Assembly (NCBI RefSeq): GCF_034190915.1
Contig: NW_026947487.1
Coordinates: forward strand, 120,365,201-120,429,200
Source: Cavia porcellus
Lineage: Eukaryota > Chordata > Mammalia > Rodentia > Caviidae
Direction: 5' to 3'
Length of the DNA: 64,000 bases
A program made the translations under genes and the position numbers. Numbering within the stretch: the stretch's first letter is position 1; each line of letters starts with the position of its first letter. A model generated the notes under the pieces. It worked only from the letters and a program-made list of their open reading frames with translations. It had not been told where the DNA came from and searched no databases. Below, piece after piece: positions 12,301 through 25,394 of the stretch.

Positions 12301-15300
12301 GGGCATGGACGGATGGACACTGCTGTTTTCACTGTGGGCGAGGGATCGAGAGCCCGGGCAGCTCGTGCTGGAGCGAACTCGCCTGTCCTTGGCCCTGAGG
12401 AAGAGGCGTCTGCACTGCGCTGATAAAGAGCTTTGTCCTCTGCTGCAGAGAAGCGGCATCTGCACCAAGGCTGATGCTGGACCAGATACGAGCAAGCAGT
12501 CCTTCCTCGGCTTGCAGGAGCTGTGGGATGCGGCCCAGGGGAAACTGCCTCCCAGCGGCCGGGACTGCGATGGCGTCAGCCCCTGTGACTGCCTCTGGGT
12601 TTCTGTTTGGGGAGGTTGTCACTTGCTTCCCTCCTTGGACTTCTCCTTGGTCTCCCCTGCTGGGAGCAGCGTACCTTGGGGTCTTGCTAGGCCTCGGTGA
12701 AGACCGGCTGAGCTCTCGCTGCCCGGGAGGCTCCGGGAGTCTTTGCTTTTCCACTTCCTGTCCACAGCTTTGAATCCACTTGTGGGCACTGTTACAGTGA
12801 GCTGAGCTCAGGGCAGAGTCAGGAAAGAGGGGCCTCACCTCGCCTGCAGTTGGGAGACTCGGCAGAGAGAGGCAGGAGGCCCAGGCAGGGCGAGACGAGG
12901 ACTGCCGTCCCGCTGCGGATGCTGAGCACGAGGTGCCGGCTGCCGCGTGCCAGGGTGCGGGGCCTTTGGGTCTCCCCGAGCCAGGCTTTGCCAGCTGCTT
13001 TGGTGGTCGCTGTTTGGTGACCAGAGGTGACCACTGGCAGGAGCAGTGGACACCTTTTCTCTAGTCTGCTGGCCCTGGCTTCCTGTGAGAGGTATGGTTG
13101 AGGTATCTACCTGAGGCGTGACCGTTTGATTCGAGGTGTCAGGTCTGAGGTGTGGAAAGGGTCTGTTCTCCCCTCCTGTCCTGTGCACAGTGGCACCAGC
13201 CTCGGCCCTGTCCAGCCCCTGGGGCTCCTGTTCCTCTTGGAGCTGGGCCCTCGGGTGGAGGGCTCGGGTGGGCCTATGCCCTGGGTGCCCGCAGCTGGTC
13301 CTCTGGGTCAGTGTGGTGTGACCCGTGCTTTGCACGCCCTGACAACCACAGTTTTGTGAGTGTCTGTGTCTCACCGAGGCTGTGAGTCAAGGTCTGTGAA
13401 CCACAAGAGGAAAATGCCCACCGAGTCCAGTCCCTGCCCAGGACTCCAGTGTGGACCAAGAATCTGGGCCTTGCATACCCCACTCGTGACAGATGTGCAC
13501 ACTTGTGTCCACCACAGGGCTGGGCCCTGCATTGTCCTCGGCTGCCGGGACTCTGTCCCACTGAGCCTCGGTTGTTCTTGGGGTCTCCATTCCTGGGAGC
13601 CAAGAGCATGGGAGGTGAGGTGGCAGCTGGGCGTTGTGGGACCTGCCCAGAGAGCCCCTGGCAGCCCGGCTTCCTGATCTCCAAAGCCAGGCTCAGTGGC
13701 CTCCAGCCCTGCCCGCCCCCGCTGCCCATGACGACTGCCGTGCTCAGCAACAGCTGGCTGAGCTTAATTAAGCCCCACAGCGCAGGCTCCACCTGGCGAG
13801 GAATTAACAACACTAACAAAATAGCACACGTGGAGGAGGGTGCAGCAGCAGGGGCGGGCTGCGGAGCCTCCCCCGGTGGCCCCAGCCTGAGCCTGCCGTC
13901 CCTCTCAGTGTGGGGCTGTGGTCCCAGCCCAGAAAATGTCTCTGTGCCACCCTGGGGACACCCCTAGGAGAGGGGACTCCGCATTCCACCCAGGGCCCCT
14001 GGACTTGCAGGTGGTAGCCAGGGCCTTGTGTCCAGATGTCTGGGCTGGGCAGGACGGTGGTGTGTGGGGCTGGGGAGTGGCAGGGATGTATGGGGTCACC
14101 TTGGATCGTGTGGACAGGGCTGGGGGTCCCCAGCTCCAGGGCTCTTTGCTCTGCAGAGGAGGTGTCGGGAGGGTCCTATGGGCTGAGTCCTGGGTGAGGC
14201 TTGTCCACAGTAGCAGTCAGAGAGCAGCCAGCCCAGCTGCAATTCAGGGACATGAGCACCTGCCAAGCAGGGACAGGGGAGGGGAGCGTGGACTTCCTTA
14301 GAGCTAGGGCCTGGAGGTGGCCATGGAAGACAGGCCGGTGATGGTGAGGGTACGGCCGGAGGGCAGTGACATGTGGCCACCTGTGCAAGCAGATGGGCCC
14401 TTGCTGGTATGGTTTATAACTCATACCCAGCTGCTCCTGGAGGAGGACAGGGAAGCTGGGAGTGCACACCATGAGGCAGAACAGCGGCCGGGGACGTGAG
14501 GGTGGCTACGTGAGCCCTGCTCGCCACCACCCTGAGCTGGGCTGCCAGCTCCCTGGCCCCAAAGCAAGGAGGGAAATGAGGACTCCTACCATAGTTTGGG
14601 GTTCTCCATTTCTTCAGAAGGTTGTGGGGGGATGGGAGCAGCGTGGGAGGGGCCCCTTGGGTCTGAAAGTTGCCCCCTGCCTGGGCCTGGTTTTGTCTTG
14701 GTGGATGGGCATCCCTGGGGGTAGGAAGAGCCGCTCTGTGCCTGTTGTAAAGTGGCTCTGGGTTGTGAATGCCAAGCTACTGTGTCACCTTAGGTTCCTG
14801 GTGCCTGGGTACAGCCGTGGTCCCCACCTCTCTGCCATTCCCGGTCCCAGGCCAGTGCTCGGAGTCTGAGGCTCGGTTGCCGAGTATGTGCATTTTGATC
14901 TGAATCTGCTTGTGGTAGAAACGGGCTCTTCAGACTAGACGCTGAGTCGGGATGCTGCCAGGGTGGGCCCTGCCGCTGGGCTCCCCAGGCTTGGCCCTTG
15001 GCGGCAGAGCCCTGTGGGTCATGTGAAAGGACTGGGGAGCCTGGGTGTGGGCGCTTCCTTGCAGGCCCTGTGGGCGTCCAGGGCAGAGCTCTGTGTGGCC
15101 TCCTGGTGAGGCAGGGTCTCTGCACCACCCCGTCTCCCCTGCTCCCACGGTGGCTGACAGGAAGGACGACCCACACTGAGAGATGGGGCAGCGAGGTCCC
15201 CACTCCTGTGCCCCTCTGGCGCAGCCCCCGCCACAGCTGTGCTTTCTCCTGGGACCAGGTTGCCTCTGCTGTTTCCTATATGCTGTTTCCCTATGGCTGA

Positions 15301-15590
15301 CTTCCCCAGACACACATCTTCCCAAAAGCCCCATGTCTCTGTGTCAATTTGGTGATTTGTGCCTTTCCAGGAATTCCCCCATTTCCCTTGGTGTCAAAGG
15401 TATGGACCCAGCTCGCTCAGCTCCCCCACCCCGGGCTCTCCTCTCAGTGTCGCAGGGTCCCCGGTCAGGATATCCTGTCTTCCTCTCGGACATCGGATAT
15501 CAGCCATGTGTTCTCGCTCCCTCTAGTCCGCCCTCCTAGAGAAATTCAGCTAGGAGTCTCTCAGTGTTAGGATCCTCAAACTCACTGAGG
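9380..15590. other. Non-coding stretch
   Basis: No recognisable gene or young repeat; one candidate element at 13735-13840. Confidence 0.6.
13735..13840. other. Candidate conserved non-coding element
   Basis: CAACAGCTGGCTGAG, the palindrome TTAATTAA, GAATTAACAACACTAAC and CACGTG lie within 100 bases of otherwise GC-rich DNA. Confidence 0.25.
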
Positions 15591-15591
15591 T

Positions 15592-15750
15592 TTCTCTCTT
15601 TTTTCTTTTCTATTTTAGAGACAGAATCTTGCTCTATAGTTCAGGTTGGCCTTGAACTCACTGTGTATCCCAGACTGGTCTTAAATTCATGGGAATCCTC
15701 CTGCCTCTGCCCCCTGAGTGCCAGGATCTCAGGTGTGTGCCCCCACGCTT
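15592..15750 (-). mobile_element. B1 SINE
   Basis: In + orientation: a T-rich start, AGACAGAATCTTGCTCTATAG, GGCCTTGAACTCACTGTG, CCTCCTGCCTCTGCC. This is the reverse of a B1 with its poly(A) tail. Confidence 0.85.
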
Positions 15751-15764
15751 CTTGATTTCTTTCT

Positions 15765-16065
15765 TCTGTTCATTGTTTCTTTGGCTCATTTCTGCTCTCT
15801 GTTACATCTTTTGACTTTGAGATTAATTTGCTCTTTTTTCTCTAGTTTTTCAAGGTGGAAGCTTAAGTTATTTATTTAAACCTTTAGTCTTTTCCAACCT
15901 CTAGTCTTTTTAAACCTGTGTTTTTCTTCCCCCTTGGCTATACCCTTGCAGTTTCATCAGCACTCGAAGAATCTGTTATTGTCTTTGTAAGTTCTTGCTT
16001 TACCCAGGGTTCTTTAGATGCTTTTTGTGTCATTTCTAATTAATTAAGGGCATTTTTTAGATATT
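15765..16065 (-). mobile_element. Old LINE-1 ORF2 fragment
   Basis: AT-rich sequence in a GC-rich context with CTCATTTCTGCTCT and TTCTCTAGTTTTTCAAGGTGG. These resemble the reverse complement of the L1 ORF2 region. It is strongly diverged and non-coding. Confidence 0.45.
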
Positions 16066-16978
16066 GTAGTGCAGCATGCATTTGACCCTTTTGTCCTTCT
16101 GCATCCTAGATGTTTGCGGTGGGTCACCTCACGCCCCCAGCCATCCCACGTGTGGAGTGTGGACGTCACGGTGGGCCCGCTCCCACACACCTGTGCCTGG
16201 GTTCGTTCTCCTTTACAGCCAGGAGTCCCACTGTGCCTTGTGGGGCAGCCGTCACCTGAGGCGACTCTAAAGCCAAAATCTCGTTAGCCCTCCACTTCTC
16301 TCTCCAGGCCCCGAGCACAGGGCCGCCTGGGGTGGATCTTCTAGGATCTCACCGTGATTTGGAGGAGGCTTTTATTTCCTGCAGATATGGGATTCTCGGT
16401 CCAGCTTTGCTTCCCTGCTCCCTTCTGGCTCTGGCATTTTGGGCTCCCACCACGCTCTGCGGGCATCTGCTGTCCTCGGATAGCACGATATTCTCCAGTC
16501 GATGCTGCTCGGCCTGAACAGTGTTGTGGTTGTTTAACCCAGTTTGGACATTTTCCAGGCGCTATTCCTCTGGGCACCTTGTCTGCCAGAATCGCTTTCC
16601 TCTTCTGGGATTTAAATCACTTGCCTGTGGTCCTGCAGATCACTGAGCTCTCTGCGGCTGGGTCTGAAGACCCTTCCCCTCACCGTGCTGACCCTGGGCT
16701 GTGTCCGTGGCCGCCTGTTCTTCCTTCCACCTTCTGTCCACCCTCGTGTGCCAGGTGCTGCTGATTTCTCTGCTTGGGGCCCCCCTTGCCAACACCTCCG
16801 TCTCCTCCTGGTTTTCATCATCACTGGGTCTGTTTACTCCCAGGGCCGATGTAGCACTGTCTTGGAGCCACACATGGAAACAGTTGCTGCCCTGTGTGTG
16901 AGTCCGGTGGGCATCTGCAGAGGGACAATCGAGCCCCGTGATTCTCGGGAGCGGCAGAGCCCTGCAGCACAGCCAGTG

Positions 16979-17027
16979 CCTCCCCTGCCCTCCCCTCCTC
17001 CCCTGCCCTCCTCTCCCCTCCCCACTG
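16979..17027. repeat. (CCCTCC)n pyrimidine-rich tract
   Basis: CTCCCCTGCC and CTCCCCTC units repeat over about 50 bases. Confidence 0.6.
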
Positions 17028-18469
17028 GCTATGAGGCCATCGACCACACCCCGCCCTCCGGGCCTCCCTTAGGCACTGTACCCATCGCCCCTGCCGAGCT
17101 CTGTGGCAGAGGGTCCGGCTTGAGCCCGGTCGCAGCCCAGCAGGTGCCGAGATGGACGTGTGCATTTCATACGCACAAATGCTGTGGCTGTTGTGGCTTT
17201 GCACAGTGCCTCTGATTCTCAGTGGGGTCGGGACATCTGGGATCTATAAACATGGGTTTGACTGGAGCTAGAGCAGAGGGGACGCCCCCCAGCCACTGTG
17301 ACCCCACATCTGAGCCTTGGGGTCAGCTGAGGTGAAAGCCACTGTCCTCTAAGGTCCTGAGTCTGGGCCTGGTGGGGGAGTAGAGGGACCAACATATGAC
17401 GCCAGCCTCGGAGCCTGAGTGCGAGGGAGGTCGCAGGGGCTGAGGAGGAGGGCGAGGAGTGGCAGGAGAATCCCATGTGTGGCACCGAACCCCCTGGAAG
17501 ACTTGGGCCCAGGGCTCTGTGTGCAGTGAGCAGGCTGGACTTTCCAGGCAATAGTGGGGAACTTGGGCCACGGTTGATGCCATGTGCTTTGTGGGCTCAG
17601 GAAGGAGGCCACAGAGGTAGAGGAGCCACACAGAGGCCAAGGGAGGGAGCTGTGGGTGCTAGGGTCACTGCTGTCTCGGGGCTGAGGCCGCTGTCCCAGG
17701 ACTCGGAGGGAGGGCTCTGAGCTGTTCCTGCTGTGTGCAGCACTGTGGTGGGGGTGGCAGGGGTTCTTGTTGGGCGCTGGTGGAGCTGGGGCCCAGACAG
17801 GTTTAGTGGGCACATGGCAGGCAGGGCCAGGGCCATGCTGTGGAGTCTCTGGGCCTCCACCTGGCTGCAGGGTCACAGATATAGACGTGCACACCTGTCC
17901 TGCACACTTCCACATGCCCTCAGCTCCCTGCATGTGCAGATACACAAGCCAGTGTGTGCATGGGCCGTGGCACTTGCATAAGTGCTCATGTGCGTGACAC
18001 ACGCACATGCGTACTCGCTCTCCCCTCACCACGGGCACCTGTGTTGGGGTGGGGTCATTTCTGGAGCTTTCCTGCCCTGTACTCCTCCATAGGCTGGTGC
18101 ATGGGGGCAGGTGGAGCAGGGTGAGCAGAGAGGACCTTCCCTCCAGGTGTGGGCACAAGGACAGGTGCCAGGCCAGCTTCCCATGAGAGCAGCCACGGCC
18201 TCAGGAACTGGCAGCACCCAGACGCCCTCAGTGTGGGACTGAGCTCAGCCTTCCTGGTCCTGGGGATGTGGCCACACCGTGGTCCAGAGAGCACCCAGCC
18301 TGCGGCCCTGTGCTTGGCCCCCAAGTCACTCACCCCATCCTGTGTTCCTGCTGCTGCCCCTCACCCCCGTGCCACATGTCCCTGCTCCTCCTCCATCCAC
18401 CGCTCCATGGTCCCCCACATCCCTATTTCTCCCCCTCTTGAAAGGCAAGAGAAATGGAAGTCGGGATCT

Positions 18470-18640
18470 TCTCTTGGTGATAATTATTGAAAAGTTCAGC
18501 GCGGAGACAGACAGCGGTGCCGAGGGGGAGGGGACGTTAAAATGCATGCGCACAGCTTGGCTTTGCAGCAGATGTTGGCATAATTAGAGAGGAAAATTAT
18601 GAAATTAATTTGTGGTTCAATGTAAATTTCAGCGATGGGG
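18470..18640. other. AT-rich island, candidate conserved element
   Basis: GATAATTATTG, GCATAATTAG and AAAATTATGAAATTAATTTG flank a short GC-rich core (TGCATGCGCACAG). No repeat family recognised. Confidence 0.25.
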
Positions 18641-18667
18641 AGAGCTGGGCTCCAGTCACCTCGTGTG

Positions 18668-18745
18668 GGCACAGACACACAACACACGCATGCAACACAT
18701 GTGTGACATGCCTACACACAGACACACAACCACATGCACATACCC
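18668..18745. repeat. CA-rich degenerate repeat
   Basis: CACACA/CATGCA-type sequence, imperfect, following an AT-rich island. Confidence 0.6.
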
Positions 18746-20216
18746 CAGTAATCAGGCCTGTCAGGGCAAGGCCAGTGTGGAGGATGGGGCGGGATTCGGG
18801 GGTGGGCTCAACTGCCTAGGCTCAGCCAAGGGGCAGGAAAGGCCCCCAGAAGGGGGCAGGGCAGGCCTCGTGTCCTGGGGTCTGTTGGCCCAGGGCAGCC
18901 TTTCCCGCCCGCATTGTGCAGGGCCTGGCCCCGGGTCGGGGAGGAGGGCAGCCAGTGGGCTATGCAGGATGAAGAAGAGCGCACCGGAGGGCCGGCTTTG
19001 GAGCAGCAGATCTGGGCTCTGCGGGCGTCAGGCTGTGGGAAGGGGCAGGACCCCAGAGGCCAAGGCAGGGGCGGGCAGCTCCCATTCTAGAGACCAGGGT
19101 GGCCAGTGTGGCTGTTGGGGCTGCCCTGCAGGGTGGCCGCCAGCCAGCCAGGCATGTGTGGAGGGAACAGGCCGCAGAAACAGCCTGAGACGGCTTACGC
19201 GGGCCCGGACGCCTCACTGAGCTGCTTCCTGGTCCTTCTGCTGTCACCCAGTGGCCACAGTGAGACTGCAGGGTCCCCGGACAGTGGACGCACCGCCTCC
19301 TGGAATCCTGCAGGCCATGCCCAGGCAGCTACCTTGCCACTGGCTGGGTGCACCTGGCACCATTCCTTCCCTACTAGCCTCAGTTTCCCCGTCTGTCTGA
19401 CGAGGCCAGGCAGGGCTTTCTATGTGTCACCAGGCAGGGGGTCTTTGCCCCTGTCGGCTGCCACATAGAGCCTCTTCCTTGGCTGGGGCCAGAAGGGTCC
19501 CCAGAGTAGCTCCGCTGCCCTTTGCCTCCCAGCCCTGGCACTGCTGTGTCCCCCACACTGAGGAGCCCCCCCACCCTCTGGGCTCTGCAGCTCCTCCAGA
19601 CTTGGCCTCTGCACCTCTCTCGTGTCACCTGTCTTCCAGATGTGTCCCATGGGTGCTCTTGTGTTCCGATGTGGGCATGGGCCATGAAGGGCACCCACGC
19701 ACCATTCCGGAACCACGATCTTCCTGTTAGTTGTGTCCTCCCATGTCCCTGATGTGGGTTCCCATGGAACAGACAAGCTCCCCAGCCCCCCAGGCCAGCC
19801 CCGTACCTGCTTCTGTGCAGGACCCCTCCTGTGGGTGCCCCCGACTCCCTCAGGCAGGGCACCTGCACTGTCCACGCCCCTCTCCTCCCCAGAGCAGGGA
19901 GTGGCCTTGCGTTCCCATGATAGTCTCAGAGGCTCCTGCAGGGCCCCGTGGACACAGAGTGGGCATTGAGTGTGGGCTAGGGAATCCCCGACTGGGCAGT
20001 TTAGGGGTGCAGAGGAGACGTGGGTCCTGGGGTTTGCCAAGGTAGTGGGGCCTTGGGCACTGGAGGCAGGCTATGGCAGAGGCTGTGTCCTCCATGTCAG
20101 CCCCAGGGCGTGGCCCTCTCCAAGGTGCTGAAATGAGTCGTGCTGGCCTGGCCCAGCCTCCCACCACCCCTGTCCAGGGCTGGCCCTCGGTTCCAGCGTT
20201 GATTCCAAAAGGGTGA

Positions 20217-20345
20217 GGAGGCCAGTGTGGTGGTACACGCCATAATCCCAATACTTGGGAGGCTGAGGCAGGAGTTCGCCATGAGTTCAAGGCCAGCCTG
20301 GGCTACATAGTTAGATCTTGCCTCAGAACAAACAGAAGAGGAGGA
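20217..20345 (+). mobile_element. B1 SINE
   Basis: GCCAGTGTGGTGGTACACGCC, TAATCCCAATACTTGGGAGG and GGCCAGCCTGGGCTACATAG, ending in an A/G-rich tail. Confidence 0.88.
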
Positions 20346-20814
20346 GAGGGGGGTACAGGGAGGACAGCCCAGACCTCAGGCCACATGGACTGGGACTTTG
20401 TGCTTGAGTGCACCCTGGACAGCTGGACAGCGCCACCTTTGGGGGGCCCAGTTCTGCCCCTTTGTCACATTCGCTGACCTTGTGTTCCTCTTCACAGTGT
20501 AAATGAGAAGGGGCAGGAAGGGAACCTGAGGCTGGCAGTCCTGAGGGACCTGTGAGTGTGTGCACTGGGTGTGCATGCATGTGTGCATGCATCCACAGCA
20601 GGGAAGCTGCTGCAGGGGGCTGGAGCGGGTGCTGCTGCCCGGCCTGAGGCACCAGTGTCTACTGGTGGTGGACAGGACGGGGTGTAGCCTGCCAGGGGCC
20701 AATGCGGCTAGGCGGTGCGCTGTGTGGCGATGCATCCTGGGGTTATTCCCAGCAGCCCCTCTGCTCCGCAGCTTGTGAAGGCTCTCCCACCCCATTATTC
20801 TGACATTTGTGCGC

Positions 20815-20960
20815 ATCACGTACCAGCAAGAAGTAATTTACTTAGAAGAAATTAAAAGTTCATTTTAATTGAGCGCACACTGCAGTATGCAAATGAGGAC
20901 CACATTATGTACACTGATGCGGAGACAAAGCTGCAATCAGCGCTTAACCCTCCGCTCGCT
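20815..20960. other. Candidate conserved element with octamer motif
   Basis: AAGTAATTTACTTAG, TTCATTTTAATTGAG and the POU octamer ATGCAAAT (20887-20894), then a CpG-containing GCGCTTAACCCTCCGC. Confidence 0.3.
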
Positions 20961-23900
20961 GGGTTCCACGCTGGGGGCACCCTGCCTGCGTCCCTGTACG
21001 CCTCTGGCACTGGGGCGCATGGCCCCGCTGCAGAGGGAGGCTGTAGGGTGGCAGACAGGACAGGCTTCCCACGGAAGGTGATTCTGCTGGGGGCCAGCCT
21101 CAGCTGGGCCTGGGGTGCTTCGTGTGCTGGGCTCAGTGCCCTGTGCTCGCTGGGGGGAGAATGGGACTGTAGCATCCCCAGGCATGACCCAGGGGTGGTC
21201 ACACCATGGGCCCGTCCCTCCTCAGGCCTGGGGTCTCGTGCCCTCCCTTGTGGCACTGGACGCATCTTACCCCACTGCCACACACAGCCATGGCTCAGAG
21301 CCCTTAGCTGGCTACTGTACCATGCAAGGTTTTAGGACATAGAGTCAGAGGCCACCCAGCTCCTGATGTCCAGGGCCATTCCGTGGCCTCCTTATGGGTT
21401 TGGCCACCTGGGCCACCTCCCCCCAGCCCTGGGGGACCATCTTTCATGGGCCCCTGGTCCCAGAATAGGAGAGGAGGGGGCAGAACAGCCTGAGCCCTGC
21501 CAGGGCGACAGAAGACACCGAGGCCAGAGGCATTGGTGTCTCCTGGTGGCATGACCCACCAGTCCCAGGACCTCTGATCTCCTTGCCCCATTTGGGAATG
21601 GGCAGTGCCAGCCCCTAGTCATCTCCATGTGGCTCAGCCCTGGCAGCAGATGGCTCAGTCCTGGGCCTGGAGTGAGCAGCACCCAGCTGCAGTGGGTGCT
21701 GGGCTGTGCATTCGCCCTACCTGTCAGACCTGGAGTCTCTAATGACAGTGAAATGAAGCTGGCTGCAGATGTGTGATGACAGCCAGCTGCAGGAGGCAGA
21801 CAGATTACCTCCAGCCCGAGATGCCACAGATCCATGCCAAGGAGCGTGGGGCCAGAGGGGACCTGCAGGAGCCCCGCCCCAAGGCTGCCCTCCTGCCCAC
21901 AGGAAGTCCACACAGGCCCCAGCCATGGCCCTCCTGCAACCTTGGCTCCCAGTTACCCAACTGCAGGTGTGGAGAAGAGGGGGCTGCCCCACCCCAGGCT
22001 GTGGGAGCCAGGGCCCAAGCAAGTGACCCCGTGTCTAGCTCTCTCCACTGGGTTTGGCCAATGGCGTTGGGTGTGGGGCCCCAGGAACTGGGCTACCGAG
22101 GGGGCAACCTGGAAACCTACAAGCAAGAAACCCTGTGGGTCCACGCTGGTCCCCACCCTGCCTCCTAGGTGGGCCTGGTGGAGGCAGAGGGGGGGACGTG
22201 GTGGAGGATGCAGCCACAATGGTGCAGAGCCTGGTCCCTGCAGCAGCCCTTCTGATCCTTGCAGGTGGCCTGAAGTCACCCTACCTGGCTCCTCCCAGCC
22301 TCCTTACTCTGGGTGATGACTCCCATTGGGGTCCAGGCCTGACAAAGGTGAGTGGGAAGGCTGACTACCCCAACAGAGGAAGCCATGGAGCCCCTGTGCT
22401 CCTGTGCCCCATGCTGGGCCTGGACACCTGGGGCTGAGTGCGCTGAGCTGCAGCGGGGTGCCAGGGTGGCCTCAGAGGCCTCACAGGACCAGCAGGGAGG
22501 TGATCTTGTCCTGTGTGGCCTCCTGCCAGCCCTTGTTTACCAGTGCCACCTCCTTCTATGACCAATGCTGTCCTGGCTCAGGGGCCGCTGGGTCCTGGGT
22601 TCTCCTGGAGTCCCAGGTCCTGCACCTGTGCTCCCCCTGCCCATGAGCAACCGCACTCCTCCCTGACCTGGTCACAGCCCTCCCGTCAGCCCCTCCCACA
22701 GCGACATCCCCAGGGCCATCCCCTTCCCTACGGCCCACACGGCCTTGCACTGGGTGGATGTGCTGATGAAGCTGGGCAGAGGTGGCTGGGAGTGGCGGAG
22801 GCTCAGTGCTAAGGTGCTCCTCAGAGCCCAGGTCTCTGTGGGCCTACACTGCATTCTGGGTTCCAAGACACTGCCCAGACAGAACAGAGAGGAAGTGTGT
22901 ACAGCAGATCCCAGCGTGCAGTGCTGACGGTGAACATAGGTGCCGGGCAGCCTGGTGGGCTCGGTGCAGCCTGGTCCCTGTGCTCTGCTGGTGTCTGTCT
23001 CCTGGTTCCCTACTGGGGCGCCTGGGTCTCCGGCACCAAGGCCATGAGGGCCCCTCAGTGACCCCATGGTGCAGGTCAGCCGGGCCGAGCCCGAGAAGGG
23101 GCCAGCACTCCACCCATCCCCTTCGGTGGCCTGGTCCTGCTGCTGCCTGCAGGATAGGGGATCCCTGGACTTGGAGGCTGTGAGAGCCACATAACGGTGA
23201 CAGTGGGGTCTGCCTTGGCCAGGGTAGGACCAGGCCTGTGACACAGATAAGGAAGCAGCCTGGCCCTGTTGAGCTGGCTGGTAACCCTCAGCTCCCAATG
23301 CCTATGTCCTGGCTCCTGCCCTCAGTTGCCACTGCCACTCCGGGCTCTTCCTGTCACAGTGGACCCTGACCAATGGACCCTCCCAGGCAGAGAGGACGCT
23401 GCTCTGAGGTCCATGGGGGGCAGGCCATGTGGCCACCCTCGTGGGGTCCTCAGGAGAGCCTGGGGGCACCAAGCAGGGTGCGTATTGTGACCCCTCTGGG
23501 GAGGAGGGAACTGCCCTCCTCCCTGCAACCTTGCACATCCTCTCGTGGACCAAATCTCCCAGGTCAGTGCAGGCTGGGCAGGAGGGCAGCTTGCAGGTTG
23601 CAGGTCCAGGCCACTAGGCTTTGTAGCATCCAAGGCCTTGGGAGCCTTCAACAAGTAGGAATGCATGCCCCCCCCCCCCGACCAGCTCCATCACTTGGAG
23701 GAGTATCTTCACCTGTGGGCCCCAGGCAAGGCCACCTCCTCCAGGAAGCCTGCCCTGCCACCCTCCCCTCCGCAAGGGAAGGCAGCCCTGTGTAGCCTTC
23801 ACCCACTCCGGCAGGATGCCGACTCTGGATCTGGGGACCGTGAAGAGCTGGGGCACAAGTGAGTGAACAGACAGAGGTGAGGGAGTGGTCCGGGTAGCTC

Positions 23901-24084
23901 TATTTTTTGAACACCGCAGGTGAGGACCAGCACAAAAGGGGTCAGGGTCCTGGGCAGCCCCCTCCACACACACAGGAAAGGGCTCCTGTGTGCCACGTAC
24001 CAGGTACCACGTGGAGGACTTGGGAAGATGGCCTGCAACCCCACAGCCTCCCTGGGCTCAGGCAGAGCAGGAAAGAGTTAAGTC

Positions 24085-24250
24085 CTCTGTGAGCACTGGG
24101 AGAAGAAAGTGGTAAACAATTTTTCTCTCCCTTGGCTAAATTAATATGCAAATTCCTAGAGCCCCCTCCACTCCCATCCCCTGCTTTGAAATTAGTGAGG
24201 TAGAATGCACAGGCTAATTATGCATTCAAAGGAGCAGGCTGTGTTCTCCG
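24085..24250. other. Candidate conserved element with octamer motif
   Basis: GTAAACAATTTTTC (forkhead-like), TAAATTAATATGCAAAT with the octamer at 24146-24153, and CTAATTATGCATTC. Confidence 0.3.
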
Positions 24251-24611
24251 CACTACCAGGGTGAGGGTGCGGGAGGGATTGTGAGGAGATGGGGTTGACA
24301 TTCGGCTTCTGCTGCATCTGGAACCACTGTTGTGTGCATGGCAGATGTGGTCCTGCGGTGACTGTGCCCACCCTGCCTGGGAGGGGCCTGGGGACAGAGG
24401 CTCCTTTGCACCCTGCCTGGAGGGGCTGGGCAGGGAGCGCTTTTCTTCATCCGCTGAACCCCATGCTTCAGCCCTGACATACAAAGCCCCCACCCAACCG
24501 GTCTCCAGGGTGCTTGTCCTGGCGGGAGCCATGGCAGGGGTGAGATGAGCTTGGCCCGGCATCCCCAGACCACTCAGCAGAGCCCTGAAAAGTTTCTGCC
24601 TGCCTGCCTGC

Positions 24612-24796
24612 CTTCCTGTGGTACTGGGGATGGAGCCCAGTACCACGCTGAGCTACACCCCCAGCTCCCCTCTTTCTCTTTTTTAATCTCCAGGCAGGGT
24701 CTTGTTGCTAAGTTGCCCGTGATTGGCTCCGGTTTACTGTCCCCCTGCCTCAGCCTCCCAGGTAGGATTACCAGGTGCGTAGCCACACCTGGCTCA
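24612..24796 (-). mobile_element. B1-ID composite SINE
   Basis: In + orientation: TGGTACTGGGGATGGAGCCCAGTACC, ACCCCCAGCTCCCC (ID half), a T-rich linker, AGGGTCTTGTTGCTAAGTTG, then CCTGCCTCAGCCTCCCAGG and CACACCTGGCT (B1 half). This is the layout of B1-dID elements of non-murine rodents. Confidence 0.8.
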
Positions 24797-25394
24797 CAGT
24801 TTATTCTAAGAAGAATTTCTCAGCAGAGTGGGGATCTGAGCTGCAGCAACAGAGGCAGCAGTGAGTCCAGGAGCTAAAAGCAGCTCCAGCCCAGAGCCCC
24901 TTCCCCCCAGGTTCTGTTCTATCCGTAGCTGAAGCCCAGCCTCTCTGGTCTCCCAGCCTCCGCTCACCACACTGTCTGTAGCCCTAGCACACTGGCCCTT
25001 CCTGCCTCAGCTTCCTCACCCTCTCCTGCAGGCTCTTCCTCTCGCCCCATCTCAGGGTCCAGTCAAGACCAATGCGGAGTCTGGGCGTCTGTGTCCTACC
25101 CTGGTTTCCTGGGCTGCTTTTGTGGGGCGGCCTTGTGATACCTCATTCATGCACTGCAGTGTGGACACCGAGCATTCTGAAAGCCTGCAGATGCCTCTGA
25201 GGCTTGTTTATGACTCCTGCAGGGCAGTGTTCCCTCTGGCCAGGACACTCCAAGGTCTGTCCCTTAGGAAGCTAATGAAAGGTCTGTGGAGGCAGCTGGC
25301 ATAGAGTGGGAGCCACAGAGAGGGAGGCTTCTTTCTGAACTGTGAGCTAGGAGCAGGGGAGGTCCTGGAAGGATTCTGATCCAAATCCATTCAC

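Larger units (their letters stand above)
16070..20215. other. Non-coding stretch
   Basis: No recognisable gene. It contains the pyrimidine tract near 17.0 kb, the AT-rich island at 18470 and a CA-rich repeat. Confidence 0.6.
20350..24610. other. Non-coding stretch
   Basis: No recognisable gene. It includes the two octamer-bearing islands, a short poly-C run near 23670 and a (CTGC)n run near 24597. Confidence 0.6.
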
